Assembly (NCBI RefSeq): GCF_000423625.1
Contig: NZ_AUII01000005.1
Location: 186,001 to 250,000, forward strand
Source of the DNA: Pseudonocardia asaccharolytica DSM 44247 = NBRC 16224
GTDB lineage: Bacteria; Actinomycetota; Actinomycetes; Mycobacteriales; Pseudonocardiaceae
Length of the DNA: 64,000 nucleotides
Direction: 5' to 3'
In this document: in pieces, positions 1-10,934 of the stretch
Numbering within the stretch: the first letter of the stretch is position 1
Layout of the letters: each line of letters begins with the position of its first letter
Program-made: the position numbers and the translations under genes
The notes under the pieces: generated by a model
The model's database searches: none
The model's input: only the letters and a program-made list of their open reading frames with translations
What the model was told of the DNA's origin: nothing

Positions 1-176
1 AAGTCGACCCGGCCGCTGCGGGCGTCGCCCACCACATGCGCGTTCGTGAGCAGCTCGTCGGGCCCGATCACCACCGCGGATCCGGTACCGCGATACATTC
101 GCACCGCGGCCACCCGTCCGGTGAGTTCGGCGGCCACTGCGCTGACCGTCCTGGAATACGCATCGAGCTCGTCCAT
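1..176 (-). CDS. Trypsin-like serine protease (HtrA/DegP type), N-terminal fragment
   Basis: The gene is cut by the left window edge, so only about 58 N-terminal residues are visible. They include a GTGSAVVIG strand followed by LLTNAHVV, the usual context of the catalytic histidine in trypsin-like proteases of the HtrA/DegP group. There is no signal peptide in the visible part; the protein starts MDELDAYSR. The ATG lies at 176 and the gene reads in the same direction as the deformylase gene upstream, with a gap of about 170 bases. The catalytic Asp and Ser and any PDZ domain would lie outside the window, so activity cannot be judged. Confidence 0.7.
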   Translation of the reverse strand, partial: MDELDAYSRTVSAVAAELTGRVAAVRMYRGTGSAVVIGPDELLTNAHVVGDARSGRVD

Positions 177-345
177 CGCGACCGCCCTCGCTGCACTTAC
201 ATCGTTGCAGCTGCAGAACGTCGGGCCTGGCCGGCCTGTTCCCCGTGGCGCTCCCGCCTGATCCACGTTTCGGCGGCGGGAGCCTCGGTGGGCGCGGTTG
301 CCGACGCCGAAAAGCCGATCACGGGCGGACCGTGCCGCGGGCGGG

Positions 346-918
346 TCAGACCTCCTCGGCCTGCGCCGCGGCCGGGTCCCACGACAACCCCGGCACGCCC
401 CAGCCGCGGCGCCTGAGCGCCTTGCGCGCGGCGCGGTCGTTGCGGCCCATGAGCCGCTCGACGTAGACGATCCCCTCTAGGTGATCGGTCTCATGCTGCA
501 GGCAGCGCGCGAAGAACCCGCGCCCTTCCACCTCGACCGGTTTGCCGTCGACATCGAAGCCGGTCACCCTGGCCCAGTCCGCCCGGCCGGTGGGGAACTG
601 CTCACCGGGCACCGAAAGGCAGCCCTCGTCGTTGTCGTCCGGGTCGGGCATCGTCTCGGGGATCTCCGAGGTCTCCAGCCCCGGGTTGACGACGACGCCG
701 CGTTTCATCGTGCGCGTCTGTTCGTCGGGACAGTCGTAGACGAACACCCGCAGCCCGACCCCGATCTGGTTGGCCGCGAGCCCCACCCCGTGCGCGGCGG
801 CCATCGTGTCGAACATGTCCTCGACGAGATCGCGCAGGACCTCGTCGAACACCTGCACCGGCTCGGCCGGGCTGTGCAGGACGGGGTCGCCGATGATCCG
901 GATGGGGCGAACTGTCAC
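346..918 (-). CDS. def: Peptide deformylase
   Basis: Removes the N-formyl group from nascent proteins. The 190-residue protein has all three family motifs: [10 protein letters not shown] at residues 44-53, EGCLS at 98-102 (metal ligand Cys100) and QHETDHLEG at 141-149 (metal ligands His142 and His146, catalytic Glu143). Length is typical. It is followed on the same strand by the protease gene at the window edge, and a DUF3263 gene reads away from it on the other strand. This def/DUF3263/LytR_C order matches Mycobacterium tuberculosis Rv0429c-Rv0431. Confidence 0.96.
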   Translation of the reverse strand: MTVRPIRIIGDPVLHSPAEPVQVFDEVLRDLVEDMFDTMAAAHGVGLAANQIGVGLRVFVYDCPDEQTRTMKRGVVVNPGLETSEIPETMPDPDDNDEGCLSVPGEQFPTGRADWARVTGFDVDGKPVEVEGRGFFARCLQHETDHLEGIVYVERLMGRNDRAARKALRRRGWGVPGLSWDPAAAQAEEV

Positions 919-1118
919 ACCAGAAGACTAATGTCGCCGGTCTCGGCGGACCTTCGGTGGGCGGTACCCCCGCCTCCACCTCGGTCCCGATCCGGACCGG
1001 TGGGTCGGCGCGTCCCTGGCCGGTCGTTGTCCGGGTCGCGTGGTCTAATGACCGGCGCTGAATGACATCCATGTCATTCAGCGGTAGGCCAGCAGCGCAG
1101 CGATGTCCGAGGAGCGTG

Positions 1119-1427
1119 ATGGAGTCCGCCACGGAACCCGACCGGGGCGCGAACACCGCCGGCAGCCCCGTCCAGGAACTGGAGCGCAGGGAGCGGGAGA
1201 TCCTCGCCTTCGAGGGCCAGTGGTGGAAGTACGCGGGCGCCAAGGAGCAGGCGATCCGCGAGCTGTTCGACATGTCGGCGACCCGGTACTACCAGGTGCT
1301 CAACGCGCTCATCGACAAGCCCGCGGCGCTCGCCACCGACCCCCTGCTCGTCAAGCGGCTGCGTCGGCTGCGTGTCAGCCGACAGCGCACCCGCGCGGCG
1401 CGTCGCCTGGGAATCGAGCCCTGGTAA
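1119..1427 (+). CDS. DUF3263 family protein
   Basis: Small protein of 102 residues with the DUF3263 signature: an ILAFEGQWW segment, then KEQAIRELFDMSATRYYQVL, a helix-turn-helix-like stretch, ending in a basic RLRRLRVSRQRTRAARR tail. The family is widespread in actinobacteria and of unknown function; the basic C-terminus and HTH-like core suggest nucleic-acid binding, which is an inference. The ATG at 1119 is preceded by a GAGGAG ribosome site (about 1109-1114); an in-frame upstream start at 1062 gives a less natural N-terminus. Reads away from def, toward the LytR_C gene. Confidence 0.85.
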   Translation: MESATEPDRGANTAGSPVQELERREREILAFEGQWWKYAGAKEQAIRELFDMSATRYYQVLNALIDKPAALATDPLLVKRLRRLRVSRQRTRAARRLGIEPW

Positions 1428-1499
1428 CGGCACAGTGATCACGTCGACCATGTCGATCACGTCCGGATACCGACCGGCACAGCGCAGACGGAGGTTGCA

Positions 1500-2153
1500 G
1501 TGACCGAACCGGATTCACCCGGGGGCTCCTCGCCGCTGCGCATCGGCGGCTTCGCGCTGCTCGGCATCGGCCTCGTCGCCGGAGTGATCGGGCTGGCGTC
1601 GCTGACGACCGGAGGCGACGAGGCCCCGCCCGCGGCGGCGCCGTCCACTTCGGTCACCGACACCGCCGCCGCTCCGGCCCCGCAGACGGCTCGACCCGAC
1701 GACGGCGAAGTCCCCGTGCCGTCGTTCGGACCCACCCCTGTCGACGGCATCGCCGCGCCGCCGACCACGGCATCCGCTCCCGGCCCGGCCGCGGGCGGCG
1801 GATCCGGAGTCCTGGCCCAGGGCGGGATCGCGGCGGCCGGCTCCGGGGCGGGGGGCGCCGGGGTCGTCCGGGCGCCCGTCCGGGTCTACAACAACAGCAC
1901 GATCACCGAGCTCGCCGCCCGCGCCGCCGACGACTTCCGCGGCGCGGGTTGGCAGGTGGAAACCGTCGCCAACTACCCGAGCGGGGTCATCCCGACCACC
2001 ACCGTCTACTACCGGCCGGGCACCGGCGAGCAGGCCGCCGCGCAGGCCCTGGGACGCGACTTCGGGATGCGTGTCGAGCCGCGCTTCGAGGGACTCACCG
2101 ATGCGAGCCCCGGTCTCATCGTCATCGTCACCAACGACTACCAGCGCCGCTGA
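1500..2153 (+). CDS. Membrane-anchored LytR C-terminal domain protein
   Basis: The 217-residue protein has a short cytoplasmic N-terminus, one membrane helix around residues 14-35, a long Ala/Pro/Gly-rich linker (about 40-115) and a LytR_C domain (about 120-217, containing VRVYNNSTI and YYRPGTGEQA). LytR_C proteins are tethered outside the membrane and are associated with cell-envelope assembly, but this one has no LytR-CpsA-Psr catalytic domain. The start is a GTG at 1500. It corresponds by position to M. tuberculosis Rv0431. The next gene is convergent. Confidence 0.85.
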   Translation: MTEPDSPGGSSPLRIGGFALLGIGLVAGVIGLASLTTGGDEAPPAAAPSTSVTDTAAAPAPQTARPDDGEVPVPSFGPTPVDGIAAPPTTASAPGPAAGGGSGVLAQGGIAAAGSGAGGAGVVRAPVRVYNNSTITELAARAADDFRGAGWQVETVANYPSGVIPTTTVYYRPGTGEQAAAQALGRDFGMRVEPRFEGLTDASPGLIVIVTNDYQRR

Positions 2154-2230
2154 CGTCCGCTCCCCGGGGATCGGGGACGCGCCGGCCGACGATATCGGCC
2201 GCCGCGTCCCCAGTGTCAGCGTCCCCGATG

Positions 2231-4531
2231 TCAGCGTCGTCGATCCGCGTAGGCCGCGAGCGCCGCGAGCTGGAGCGGATCCAGCGACGGCGGGACGGAA
2301 TCCCGCGCCGCGGCGATATGCGCGCCCGTCACCTCAACGGCGTCGAGTGACTCCCGCATCGCGGTGAGCGCCGCCTCCCGGAGCACGGCGGCACAGTCGG
2401 CCGCGGAGTAGCCATCCAGCTCGGCGGCGAGCGCATCGAGGTCGACCTCCGCGGCGAGCGGGGTATTACGGCCGGCGGCACGGAGAATCTCCCCGCGCGC
2501 GGCGGCGTCCGGCGGCGGAACATAGACGAGCCGCTCCAGCCGTCCGGGGCGCAACAGGGCCGGGTCGATGAGCTCGGGACGGTTCGTCGCTCCGACGACG
2601 ATGACGTCGCGCAAGGGCTCGGCCCCGTCGAGCTCGGTGAGCAGCGCCGCGACGACCCGGTCGGCCACCCCCGAGTCGGCGGAGGCACCGCGACGCGGCG
2701 CCAGAGCATCGACCTCGTCGAGGAACACCAGGGCGGGCGCGGCGTCGGCGGCCTTGCGGAACAGCTCGCGGACCGCGCGCTCGGACTCCCCCACGTACTT
2801 GTCGAGCAGTTCGGCACCCTTCACCGACAGCACGTTCAGCTGTCCCGTCCCGGCCAGCGCGCGGAGCAGGAAGGTCTTGCCGCACCCCGGTGGGCCGTAG
2901 AGCAGCACCCCGCGCGGCGCCGCCACGCCGAGACGGGCGAACGAGTCGGGGTACCGCAGCGGCCACAGCACCGCTTCGGTGAGTGCCTGCTTGACCTCGA
3001 CCATGTCACCGACCTGGTCGAGGGTGATCCCCCCGGTCTGGAGCGTGTCCGACGACGACATCGAGATCGGTCGCACCGCACCGACGGCATCCAGCAGGTC
3101 TTGCTGATGGATCCGCGGCTGGGCCGGCGTGGCGTCGGCAGGCGGATCGGTATCGGCCGGGATCGGCTGGTCCCGGTGGCGCAGCGCCGCCTGGACCGCG
3201 GCCTCCCGGCGCACCGCGATGAGGTCGGCGACGACGAATCCGGGCGCCCGCTCGGCGATCGCCTGCAGGTCGACATCGGCGGCCAGCGGTACCCCGGCCA
3301 GCAGCCGGCGCAGCAGCTCGGTCCGGGTCCGGACATCGGGTAGCGCCAGGCTCAGCTCGCGGTCGACGAGCTCGGGGGCGCGCAGCCGCGGGTCGACGGC
3401 CTCCGGCGCCGCCGTGGTCGCGACCAGCGCGAGGCCGGGGGTGCCGACCGCGGCCCGCAGCGCGTCGAGCACCAGGGTGGCCAGCGGCGGCGACGCGGCG
3501 GCCGGCAGCAGCACGTCGATATCCGTGATCAGCAGGACCACCGGGGTGCCGGCGCGGGAGGAGGCGCGCGCTGCGTCGATCACCTCGTGCACCCGGGCGG
3601 AGGCGGCACCCGCCTCCAGCGCGGCGACGGCCGGGGCGGCCAGTTCCTGACAGCCCGCGCCGACCACAGCCGCCGCGCTGCGCACCAGCGTCGCCTTCCC
3701 GACGCCCTCCGGACCCACCACGAGCACCCCGAGCCGCGGCGTCCCCCCGAGCCGGGCCAGCAGCTCGGGGCGGGTGAAGGTCAGCTCCAGCCACTCGACG
3801 AGCCGACGTCCACGGTCGGCGTTCCCGGCCAGCTCGTCGACGTCCGGAACCCGCTCGGCGGACGGTTCGTCCGCCGCGGGCGCGAGGACCCGGCCGTTCC
3901 CAGGCCCCGCCGCGGTCGCCGAGCCGGCGGCCCGGGCCGGCGCGGGCGGTCCGGGCTGTCCCGTCGTCGGCCCGTCCTGCCACCCCACCACCGTTGAGGG
4001 CTGCACCGCGACGACGCCGGGGGGCTCGGCGGCGACAACCGTGAGCAGCTCGCTGGTCCAGCCGCCGCCCACGGCGTTGGCCAGGCCACGCCGGGTGGCG
4101 GGCACATCGGCGCCGGGCGGCGGCGCGATGTCCTGGGGCAGCAGCGAAACGGCGTCGCCGACGGTCAGCACCTTGCCCATGAGCGCGAGCCGCAGCGTCT
4201 CCGGCGGGATGCCGCGGGCCAGCACGGACCCGGCGAGCAGCACCCGATGGGCCGCGGTCACCGGCGCGGGCGCGACGACGATCGGGGCGCCGTCGGTGAG
4301 CCCGGCGTTGGACAGCGTCACATCGTCGAGACGGGCCTGTCCCGGCGGAGTGTCCTGGTCCGCCGCGGCAGCGAGCGCCGTCGTCACCCGTACACCGGTC
4401 AGCGTGACAGCGTCCCAGGACCGCAACCCCAGCGCGTCGAGGATCTCGGGGTGCAGCCGGACCACGCCGCGCCGGGAATCGGCGGCCGCGGCGGCCAGGC
4501 GGGCGACCAGGGTGATCTCAGGCGTGGGCAC
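2231..4531 (-). CDS. CDC48/VCP-like double AAA ATPase
   Basis: The 766-residue protein has a CDC48 N-like double-psi domain (about 1-180), a first AAA module (about 240-440) and a second AAA module (about 500-740). The second module is intact: GPPGCGKT near 542-549, VFLDEVDAL near 600, and a second region of homology with LLRPGRLER carrying arginine fingers. The first is degenerate: its P-loop reads GPEGVGKA and its Walker B reads LLITDIDVLL, without the catalytic DE pair. Equivalent by position to M. tuberculosis Rv0435c. Probably a protein unfoldase; substrate unknown. Upstream of it on the same strand lie pssA and psd. Confidence 0.88.
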   Translation of the reverse strand: MPTPEITLVARLAAAAADSRRGVVRLHPEILDALGLRSWDAVTLTGVRVTTALAAAADQDTPPGQARLDDVTLSNAGLTDGAPIVVAPAPVTAAHRVLLAGSVLARGIPPETLRLALMGKVLTVGDAVSLLPQDIAPPPGADVPATRRGLANAVGGGWTSELLTVVAAEPPGVVAVQPSTVVGWQDGPTTGQPGPPAPARAAGSATAAGPGNGRVLAPAADEPSAERVPDVDELAGNADRGRRLVEWLELTFTRPELLARLGGTPRLGVLVVGPEGVGKATLVRSAAAVVGAGCQELAAPAVAALEAGAASARVHEVIDAARASSRAGTPVVLLITDIDVLLPAAASPPLATLVLDALRAAVGTPGLALVATTAAPEAVDPRLRAPELVDRELSLALPDVRTRTELLRRLLAGVPLAADVDLQAIAERAPGFVVADLIAVRREAAVQAALRHRDQPIPADTDPPADATPAQPRIHQQDLLDAVGAVRPISMSSSDTLQTGGITLDQVGDMVEVKQALTEAVLWPLRYPDSFARLGVAAPRGVLLYGPPGCGKTFLLRALAGTGQLNVLSVKGAELLDKYVGESERAVRELFRKAADAAPALVFLDEVDALAPRRGASADSGVADRVVAALLTELDGAEPLRDVIVVGATNRPELIDPALLRPGRLERLVYVPPPDAAARGEILRAAGRNTPLAAEVDLDALAAELDGYSAADCAAVLREAALTAMRESLDAVEVTGAHIAAARDSVPPSLDPLQLAALAAYADRRR

Positions 4532-4573
4532 TCCCTCACGCTATCGGCCGCGACGGGCCCGGCGGCGACGCAC

Positions 4574-5560
4574 TCAGCGTCTGCGCAGCCCCAGCCGTCG
4601 CCGGGAGCCTCGTCGGGTCGGGCCGGTGTCGGGAGCCGGGCTGATCGCCATGCCCGACCGGCCGTTGCGAGCCTCGAGCCGTTCCTCGAAACCGCGCCGC
4701 CGCACGGCTCGCGCGACCGCGCTCGCCGAGCCCGCGACCCGGCGCCGCAGCGGCGGACGCAGCCCGAGCCTGCGGGTGGACCGCGCGGCCCTGGCGACGG
4801 CGCGGCGCTGGCGAACCGGGACATTCCAGGCCTCGGGATGCCGCGACAGCCACCGGTGCCGGTACACGATGTAGGGCATCAGCACCAGGTACCCGACCGC
4901 GACGACGGCGAGCCCGAGGAACGGAACCGTCAGCAGCACGGCCGCGGCCAGGCCGACCAGCACGAGCAGGGGCGCGATGAGCCGCGGCGAGACCCGGACC
5001 GCCTTGAGCGACAGGGTCGGCACCCGGCTCACCATGAGCCCCCCGACGATCAGCACCCACAGCGCGATCGTGAGCGGAGCGGACCACCAGCCCGGGCCGA
5101 AGTGCAGCCACAGGTACAGCGGGATTCCCGCGATCAGGGCCGCGGCGGGGGCCGGGACCCCGACGAAGAACTCCTTGGCATACGGCGGCTGATAGGTGTC
5201 CTCGAGAAGCGAGTTGAAGCGAGCCAGCCGCAGCGCCATGCACACGGCGAAGATCAGCGCGACGATCCAGCCGAACTGGTTGCCCTGCAACTGCCAGATG
5301 TAGAACACCAGAGCGGGCGCGACGCCGAAGGAGACGAGGTCGGACAGCGAGTCGAGCTCGGCGCCGATCTTGGAGCTGGCATCGAGCAGCCGGGCGAGCC
5401 CGCCGTCGAGGGCGTCACACAGCGCGGCGGCGCCGACCGCGGCCACACAGAGTTCGAAGCGCCCGGCCAGCGCGAACTGCACCGCCGACAGCCCGGCGCA
5501 CAGCGCGAGGACCGTGACCGCGTTGGGCAGCAGGCGGATGCCGGCGGCGTAGCTGGGCAT
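4574..5560 (-). CDS. pssA: CDP-diacylglycerol-serine O-phosphatidyltransferase
   Basis: Makes phosphatidylserine from CDP-diacylglycerol and serine. The CDP-alcohol phosphotransferase signature is present: DALDGGLARLLDASSKIG followed by AELDSLSD, which fits DG-x2-AR-x8-G-x3-D-x3-D. Several membrane helices follow (about residues 95-225). The protein is 328 residues, longer than usual, because of an Arg-rich C-terminal tail of about 90 residues. Its ATG is 3 bases from the psd stop codon, so the two genes are one transcription unit, as in mycobacteria (Rv0436c-Rv0437c). Confidence 0.92.
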   Translation of the reverse strand: MPSYAAGIRLLPNAVTVLALCAGLSAVQFALAGRFELCVAAVGAAALCDALDGGLARLLDASSKIGAELDSLSDLVSFGVAPALVFYIWQLQGNQFGWIVALIFAVCMALRLARFNSLLEDTYQPPYAKEFFVGVPAPAAALIAGIPLYLWLHFGPGWWSAPLTIALWVLIVGGLMVSRVPTLSLKAVRVSPRLIAPLLVLVGLAAAVLLTVPFLGLAVVAVGYLVLMPYIVYRHRWLSRHPEAWNVPVRQRRAVARAARSTRRLGLRPPLRRRVAGSASAVARAVRRRGFEERLEARNGRSGMAISPAPDTGPTRRGSRRRLGLRRR

Positions 5561-5563
5561 CGC

Positions 5564-6304
5564 TCAGCCCGCCTGGCCGCCGGGAAGTTCGGCGAGGACC
5601 GTCTCGCCGCCGATCGTGCGCTGCCCGACGGCGACGAGTGGCCGCGCGCCCGGGGGTAGGTAGGTGTCGACCCGGGAGCCGAAGCGGATCAGGCCGTAGG
5701 TCTCGCCCGCGGCCACCTCGGCGCCGGGCTGCACGTCGCACACGATGCGCCGGGCCAGCAGCCCGGCGATCTGCAGCACTCCGACCCGGACGCCGTCGGC
5801 GGTCTGGATGAGCAGCGCGTTGCGCTCGTTGTCCTCGCTGGCCTTGTCCAGGTCGGCGGAGAGGAAGGTGCCGGGCCGGTACTCCACGGCGCGCACCCGC
5901 CCGTCCACGGGGATGCGCTGCACGTGCACGTCGAGCAGCGAAAGGAAGACGCTCACCCGCGGAGCGGGCACCGGGGGCAGGTCGAGTTCCGGGGGGGGCA
6001 GGACTGCGGAGACCGTCGCGACGGTGCCGTCGGCGGGGGCGAGCACCACCCCGGTGCGCGGCGGTGGTACCCGGCGGGGCTCGCGGAAGAACACGGCGGT
6101 GGCGGCGGTGGCGGCGGCGCCGAGGAGCGCACCGCGGCCGGTGAGCAGGCGAAGCAGGGCCGCACCGGCGGCGACCGCGGCCACGACCGGCCGTCCCCCG
6201 GGATGCATGGGCGGCGCCGCCGCCCTGACCAGTTCCGCGATATGCCCCACTGACGTCCCAGCCTGCGAGTTCGCGAGCTGGGTGATTCCGTTTTGTTCGG
6301 ACAT
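5564..6304 (-). CDS. psd: Phosphatidylserine decarboxylase proenzyme
   Basis: Converts phosphatidylserine to phosphatidylethanolamine with a self-generated pyruvoyl group. The 246-residue protein has an N-terminal membrane segment (about 38-70), an APADGTV strand, the LLDVHVQRIPVDG region and a C-terminal RFGSRVD segment where Gly-Ser self-cleavage would produce the alpha and beta chains. It is of the short PSD type. The start at 6304 (MSEQNG) is chosen over a Cys/Arg-rich extension to 6415. First gene of the psd-pssA pair. Confidence 0.9.
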   Translation of the reverse strand: MSEQNGITQLANSQAGTSVGHIAELVRAAAPPMHPGGRPVVAAVAAGAALLRLLTGRGALLGAAATAATAVFFREPRRVPPPRTGVVLAPADGTVATVSAVLPPPELDLPPVPAPRVSVFLSLLDVHVQRIPVDGRVRAVEYRPGTFLSADLDKASEDNERNALLIQTADGVRVGVLQIAGLLARRIVCDVQPGAEVAAGETYGLIRFGSRVDTYLPPGARPLVAVGQRTIGGETVLAELPGGQAG

Positions 6305-6667
6305 TGAGGCGGGTCGACTCCTGAGGAGAGGAACGCATCGGCAGTCATTCTCGCGCCGCGGTGACGGCGGCCACCGTACGCGACACCTCCCATGCAAAAG
6401 GGCCGGGGCCGCCATCCCCCGAGACAGCGACCCCGGCCATGGAACCGCTCGTCCGCTCCCCAGCGACGGGCGGTAGGTCCGTTGCGTCAGGAGGTGGATA
6501 CCCCCCGCGCTTCGAAAGTATTCCCCAGCCCCCGAACATCGTCCAGATCACTGGGTGGGGAACCCCACGATCCGCACGTTTGGCCGAGCACTCATGTGTT
6601 GGACGTTGCGTGCGGGACCAATGTTGCACACATCGCCCTGTGACCTCTACCACTTTTCGAGTGATCG
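6305..6667. other. Intergenic region between moeA and psd
   Basis: This 363-base gap lies between moeA (ends 6668) and psd (starts 6304), both on the minus strand. It should contain the terminator for moeA and the promoter for psd-pssA. The terminator is visible at 6401-6438. Short open frames on both strands lack recognisable protein character, and no gene is supported. Confidence 0.6.
6401..6438 (-). terminator. Intrinsic terminator downstream of moeA
   Basis: An 8-bp perfect inverted repeat (GGCCGGGG at 6401-6408, CCCCGGCC at 6431-6438) with a 22-base loop. Read on the minus strand the stem is followed by CTTTTG, a short U-tract, so it fits termination of the moeA transcript about 230 bases past its stop codon. 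Confidence 0.6.
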
Positions 6668-7894
6668 CTATCCGTCCAGCAACCAGACCTCGACCTCCGC
6701 ACCCGCTTCGATCGCGGTCACCTGCTCCGGGAGAACGATCAGGCAGTCGGCCTTGGCGAGCGCGCCGATCAGATGGGATGCCGCGGTGCCCACCTCCCGG
6801 ACCGTCCCGTCGGCGGCGTCCAGGGTCCCGCGCCGGAACTGGCGCTTACCCTCCGGCGATTCCATCGGCTCCTGCAACCGGGCGGTCACGACGGGCCGCC
6901 GCGGATGCGGATGCCCGAGCGCGGCGCGCAGGACCGGGCGGACGAACACCTCGAACGAGACCTGCGAGCTGACGGGATTCCCGGGCAGCGTCACCACGGC
7001 CACACCCGAGTCGTCGAGCCGGCCCGCGCCCTGGGGCCCGCCCGGCTGCATGGCGACTCTGACGAACTCCACGCCGCGCCCGGCCAGCGCGTCCTTGACC
7101 ACCTCGTATGCGCCCGCGCTGACCCCCCCGGAGGTGAGCACGAGGTCGACGCCCTCGGCGATGCGCTCATCGAGGACCTTCGTGAACTGTGCCACGTCGT
7201 CGGGGACGAAGCGCAGCAGTTCGGCGTGCGCGCCGGCGTCCTGCACCGCGGCGGCCAGCATCGGACCGTTGGACTCATAGATCTGGCCCGGTTGCAGCTG
7301 GGTGCCCGGGGCAACCAGCTCCGATCCGGTCGAGAGCACGAGCACATGCGGCGGGCGCCGCACCGCGACGGTGGGCGAGCCGACCGCGGCCGCCAGCCCG
7401 ATCTGAGACGCGCCGAGGATCGTTCCTGCGGTCAGCACGACCGCACCGGCCGCGACGTCCTCGCCCGCCCGGCGCACGAACGCACCGGCGGGCGGGCCGT
7501 GCAGCACCCGCACGCGCTGCAGGCCGCGGTCGGTCAGCTCCACCTGGACCACCGCGTCGGCGCCAGCCGGCAGCGGGGCGCCGGTCATGATCCGGTGTGC
7601 GGTTCCGGGCTCGAGCACGGGCACGTCCGTGCGGCCCGCCGGGATATCGGCGCCCACCGGCAGGTCGACCGGGTTCTCCGCAGACGCACCCGCCACATCG
7701 GCCGCCCGCACGGCATAGCCGTCCATCGCGGAGTTGTCGAAGGGGGGCAACGAGATCGGCGAGATCAGGTCGGACGACAGCACGAGACCGCGCGCCTCGG
7801 CCAGCGGCACCCCCTGGACCGGGGCCGGAGACACAAGTGCGGCGACGACGGCCTGGTGCTCGGCAACGCTGCGCGGCGGACGGGAGCTGGTCAC
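6668..7894 (-). CDS. moeA: Molybdopterin molybdenumtransferase
   Basis: Inserts molybdate into adenylylated molybdopterin. The 408-residue protein shows the family landmarks in order: FDNSAMDGYAV (about 52-62), LSTGSELV (about 187-194), TSGGVSAG, and PGNPVSS, with a C-terminal MoeA domain IV (about 335-408). It sits between psd-pssA and a cold-shock/groEL region, the position of moeA2 (Rv0438c) in M. tuberculosis. Reads on the minus strand, away from the cold-shock gene. Confidence 0.93.
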   Translation of the reverse strand: MTSSRPPRSVAEHQAVVAALVSPAPVQGVPLAEARGLVLSSDLISPISLPPFDNSAMDGYAVRAADVAGASAENPVDLPVGADIPAGRTDVPVLEPGTAHRIMTGAPLPAGADAVVQVELTDRGLQRVRVLHGPPAGAFVRRAGEDVAAGAVVLTAGTILGASQIGLAAAVGSPTVAVRRPPHVLVLSTGSELVAPGTQLQPGQIYESNGPMLAAAVQDAGAHAELLRFVPDDVAQFTKVLDERIAEGVDLVLTSGGVSAGAYEVVKDALAGRGVEFVRVAMQPGGPQGAGRLDDSGVAVVTLPGNPVSSQVSFEVFVRPVLRAALGHPHPRRPVVTARLQEPMESPEGKRQFRRGTLDAADGTVREVGTAASHLIGALAKADCLIVLPEQVTAIEAGAEVEVWLLDG

Positions 7895-7983
7895 AACCGT
7901 ATCTTGCCGGGTTTGCGCACCGCCTGCCCAAGCGGGCCGAGGCCGCGAACGCGGGGGCCTGATCGGCCCGGCCGAGGCACTGA

Positions 7984-10116
<2,133 letters not shown>

Positions 10117-10141
10117 GTCCACTCCACCCAGCACGTCCTGA

Positions 10142-10175
10142 CAGGGGCGGCATCCGTTCGCGGGTGCCGCCCCTG
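10142..10175 (+). terminator. Terminator after groL
   Basis: An 11-bp perfect stem (CAGGGGCGGCA at 10142-10152 with TGCCGCCCCTG at 10165-10175), 26 bases after the groL stop codon. No U-tract. Confidence 0.75.
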
Positions 10176-10418
10176 CGGCCTTTCGCGGACGCCACCGCCG
10201 CAGCCGTTCGCGGACGCCGCGCCCGCCGGGCCGGCACCTCCCACGAGCCGAGCGCCTGCCATCGGCGATATCCCACTCGATGATCGGCGAATCGGACCGC
10301 GGAGCCGCGATCTGCGCGGCTCCGGCTGCCAGAACGCCGATCTTGCCCAGGCGCGGGCGGAGTGGCCGTCGCGCGGGCGGCGCAGGTGAACGGCCGGGCT
10401 CGCCGGGCCATCGATCGA
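10176..10418. other. Intergenic region between convergent groL and PspC genes
   Basis: Apart from the groL terminator just before it, nothing recognisable is seen here. Open frames crossing this stretch are extensions of frames antisense to neighbouring genes. Confidence 0.5.
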
Positions 10419-10784
10419 TCAGTCCGCCTCCGGGGCCAGGATCCAGATCGCCGCGTAGAGCACCACGCCGGCGCCGAAGCCGAGCACGGTGAGCACGACG
10501 AGCAGGATCCGGAGCATCGTGGCGTCCACGCCGAGGCTCTCGGCAAGGCCGCCGCACACCCCGCCGAGCATCCGGTCGGTGCGGCTGCGGCGGAGCGTGA
10601 AGCGCTGCTTCTCGGGTGTCGGGGGGCCGGGCGGGAGCGCGGCGTACGGGTTCGCGCCCGCGGACGCATCGGTCCACGGGCCACCGGCGGACGCCGCGCC
10701 GATGCCGGCCGCCACGGACGGGACCTCGAAGGTCGCCGCATCGAGGGTCGTCGGGTGGACGCTGTGGTCGGTGGTCGGTTCCAT
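10419..10784 (-). CDS. PspC domain membrane protein
   Basis: The 121-residue protein has a PspC domain at about 64-121: RMLGGVCGGLAESLGVD followed by a membrane helix ending IWILAPEAD. An Ala/Gly/Pro-rich cytoplasmic N-terminus precedes it. PspC-like proteins sense envelope stress in several phyla. The start at 10784 (MEPTTDHS) is preferred; an in-frame upstream start at 10904 would add a low-complexity Arg/Ser/Gly segment. A second PspC protein lies at 48696-49238. Confidence 0.75.
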   Translation of the reverse strand: MEPTTDHSVHPTTLDAATFEVPSVAAGIGAASAGGPWTDASAGANPYAALPPGPPTPEKQRFTLRRSRTDRMLGGVCGGLAESLGVDATMLRILLVVLTVLGFGAGVVLYAAIWILAPEAD

Positions 10785-10934
10785 GCCGTCGAGACTGCCG
10801 CGGCGCCGGGCCCGAAACCTCCGGGACGTCCCCGATCCCGCCCCGGACCCCGTCCCCGACGGCTCCCGGGCTCCCACCATGCCGCGGAACGGGGCGGGCG
10901 TCACCCCCGCGTGGGCGTTACGCCCGCGCGCGGG

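Noticed and set aside
6345..6653. 102-residue minus-strand frame between moeA and psd
   Set aside because: No ribosome site or family character, and the moeA terminator hairpin falls within it.
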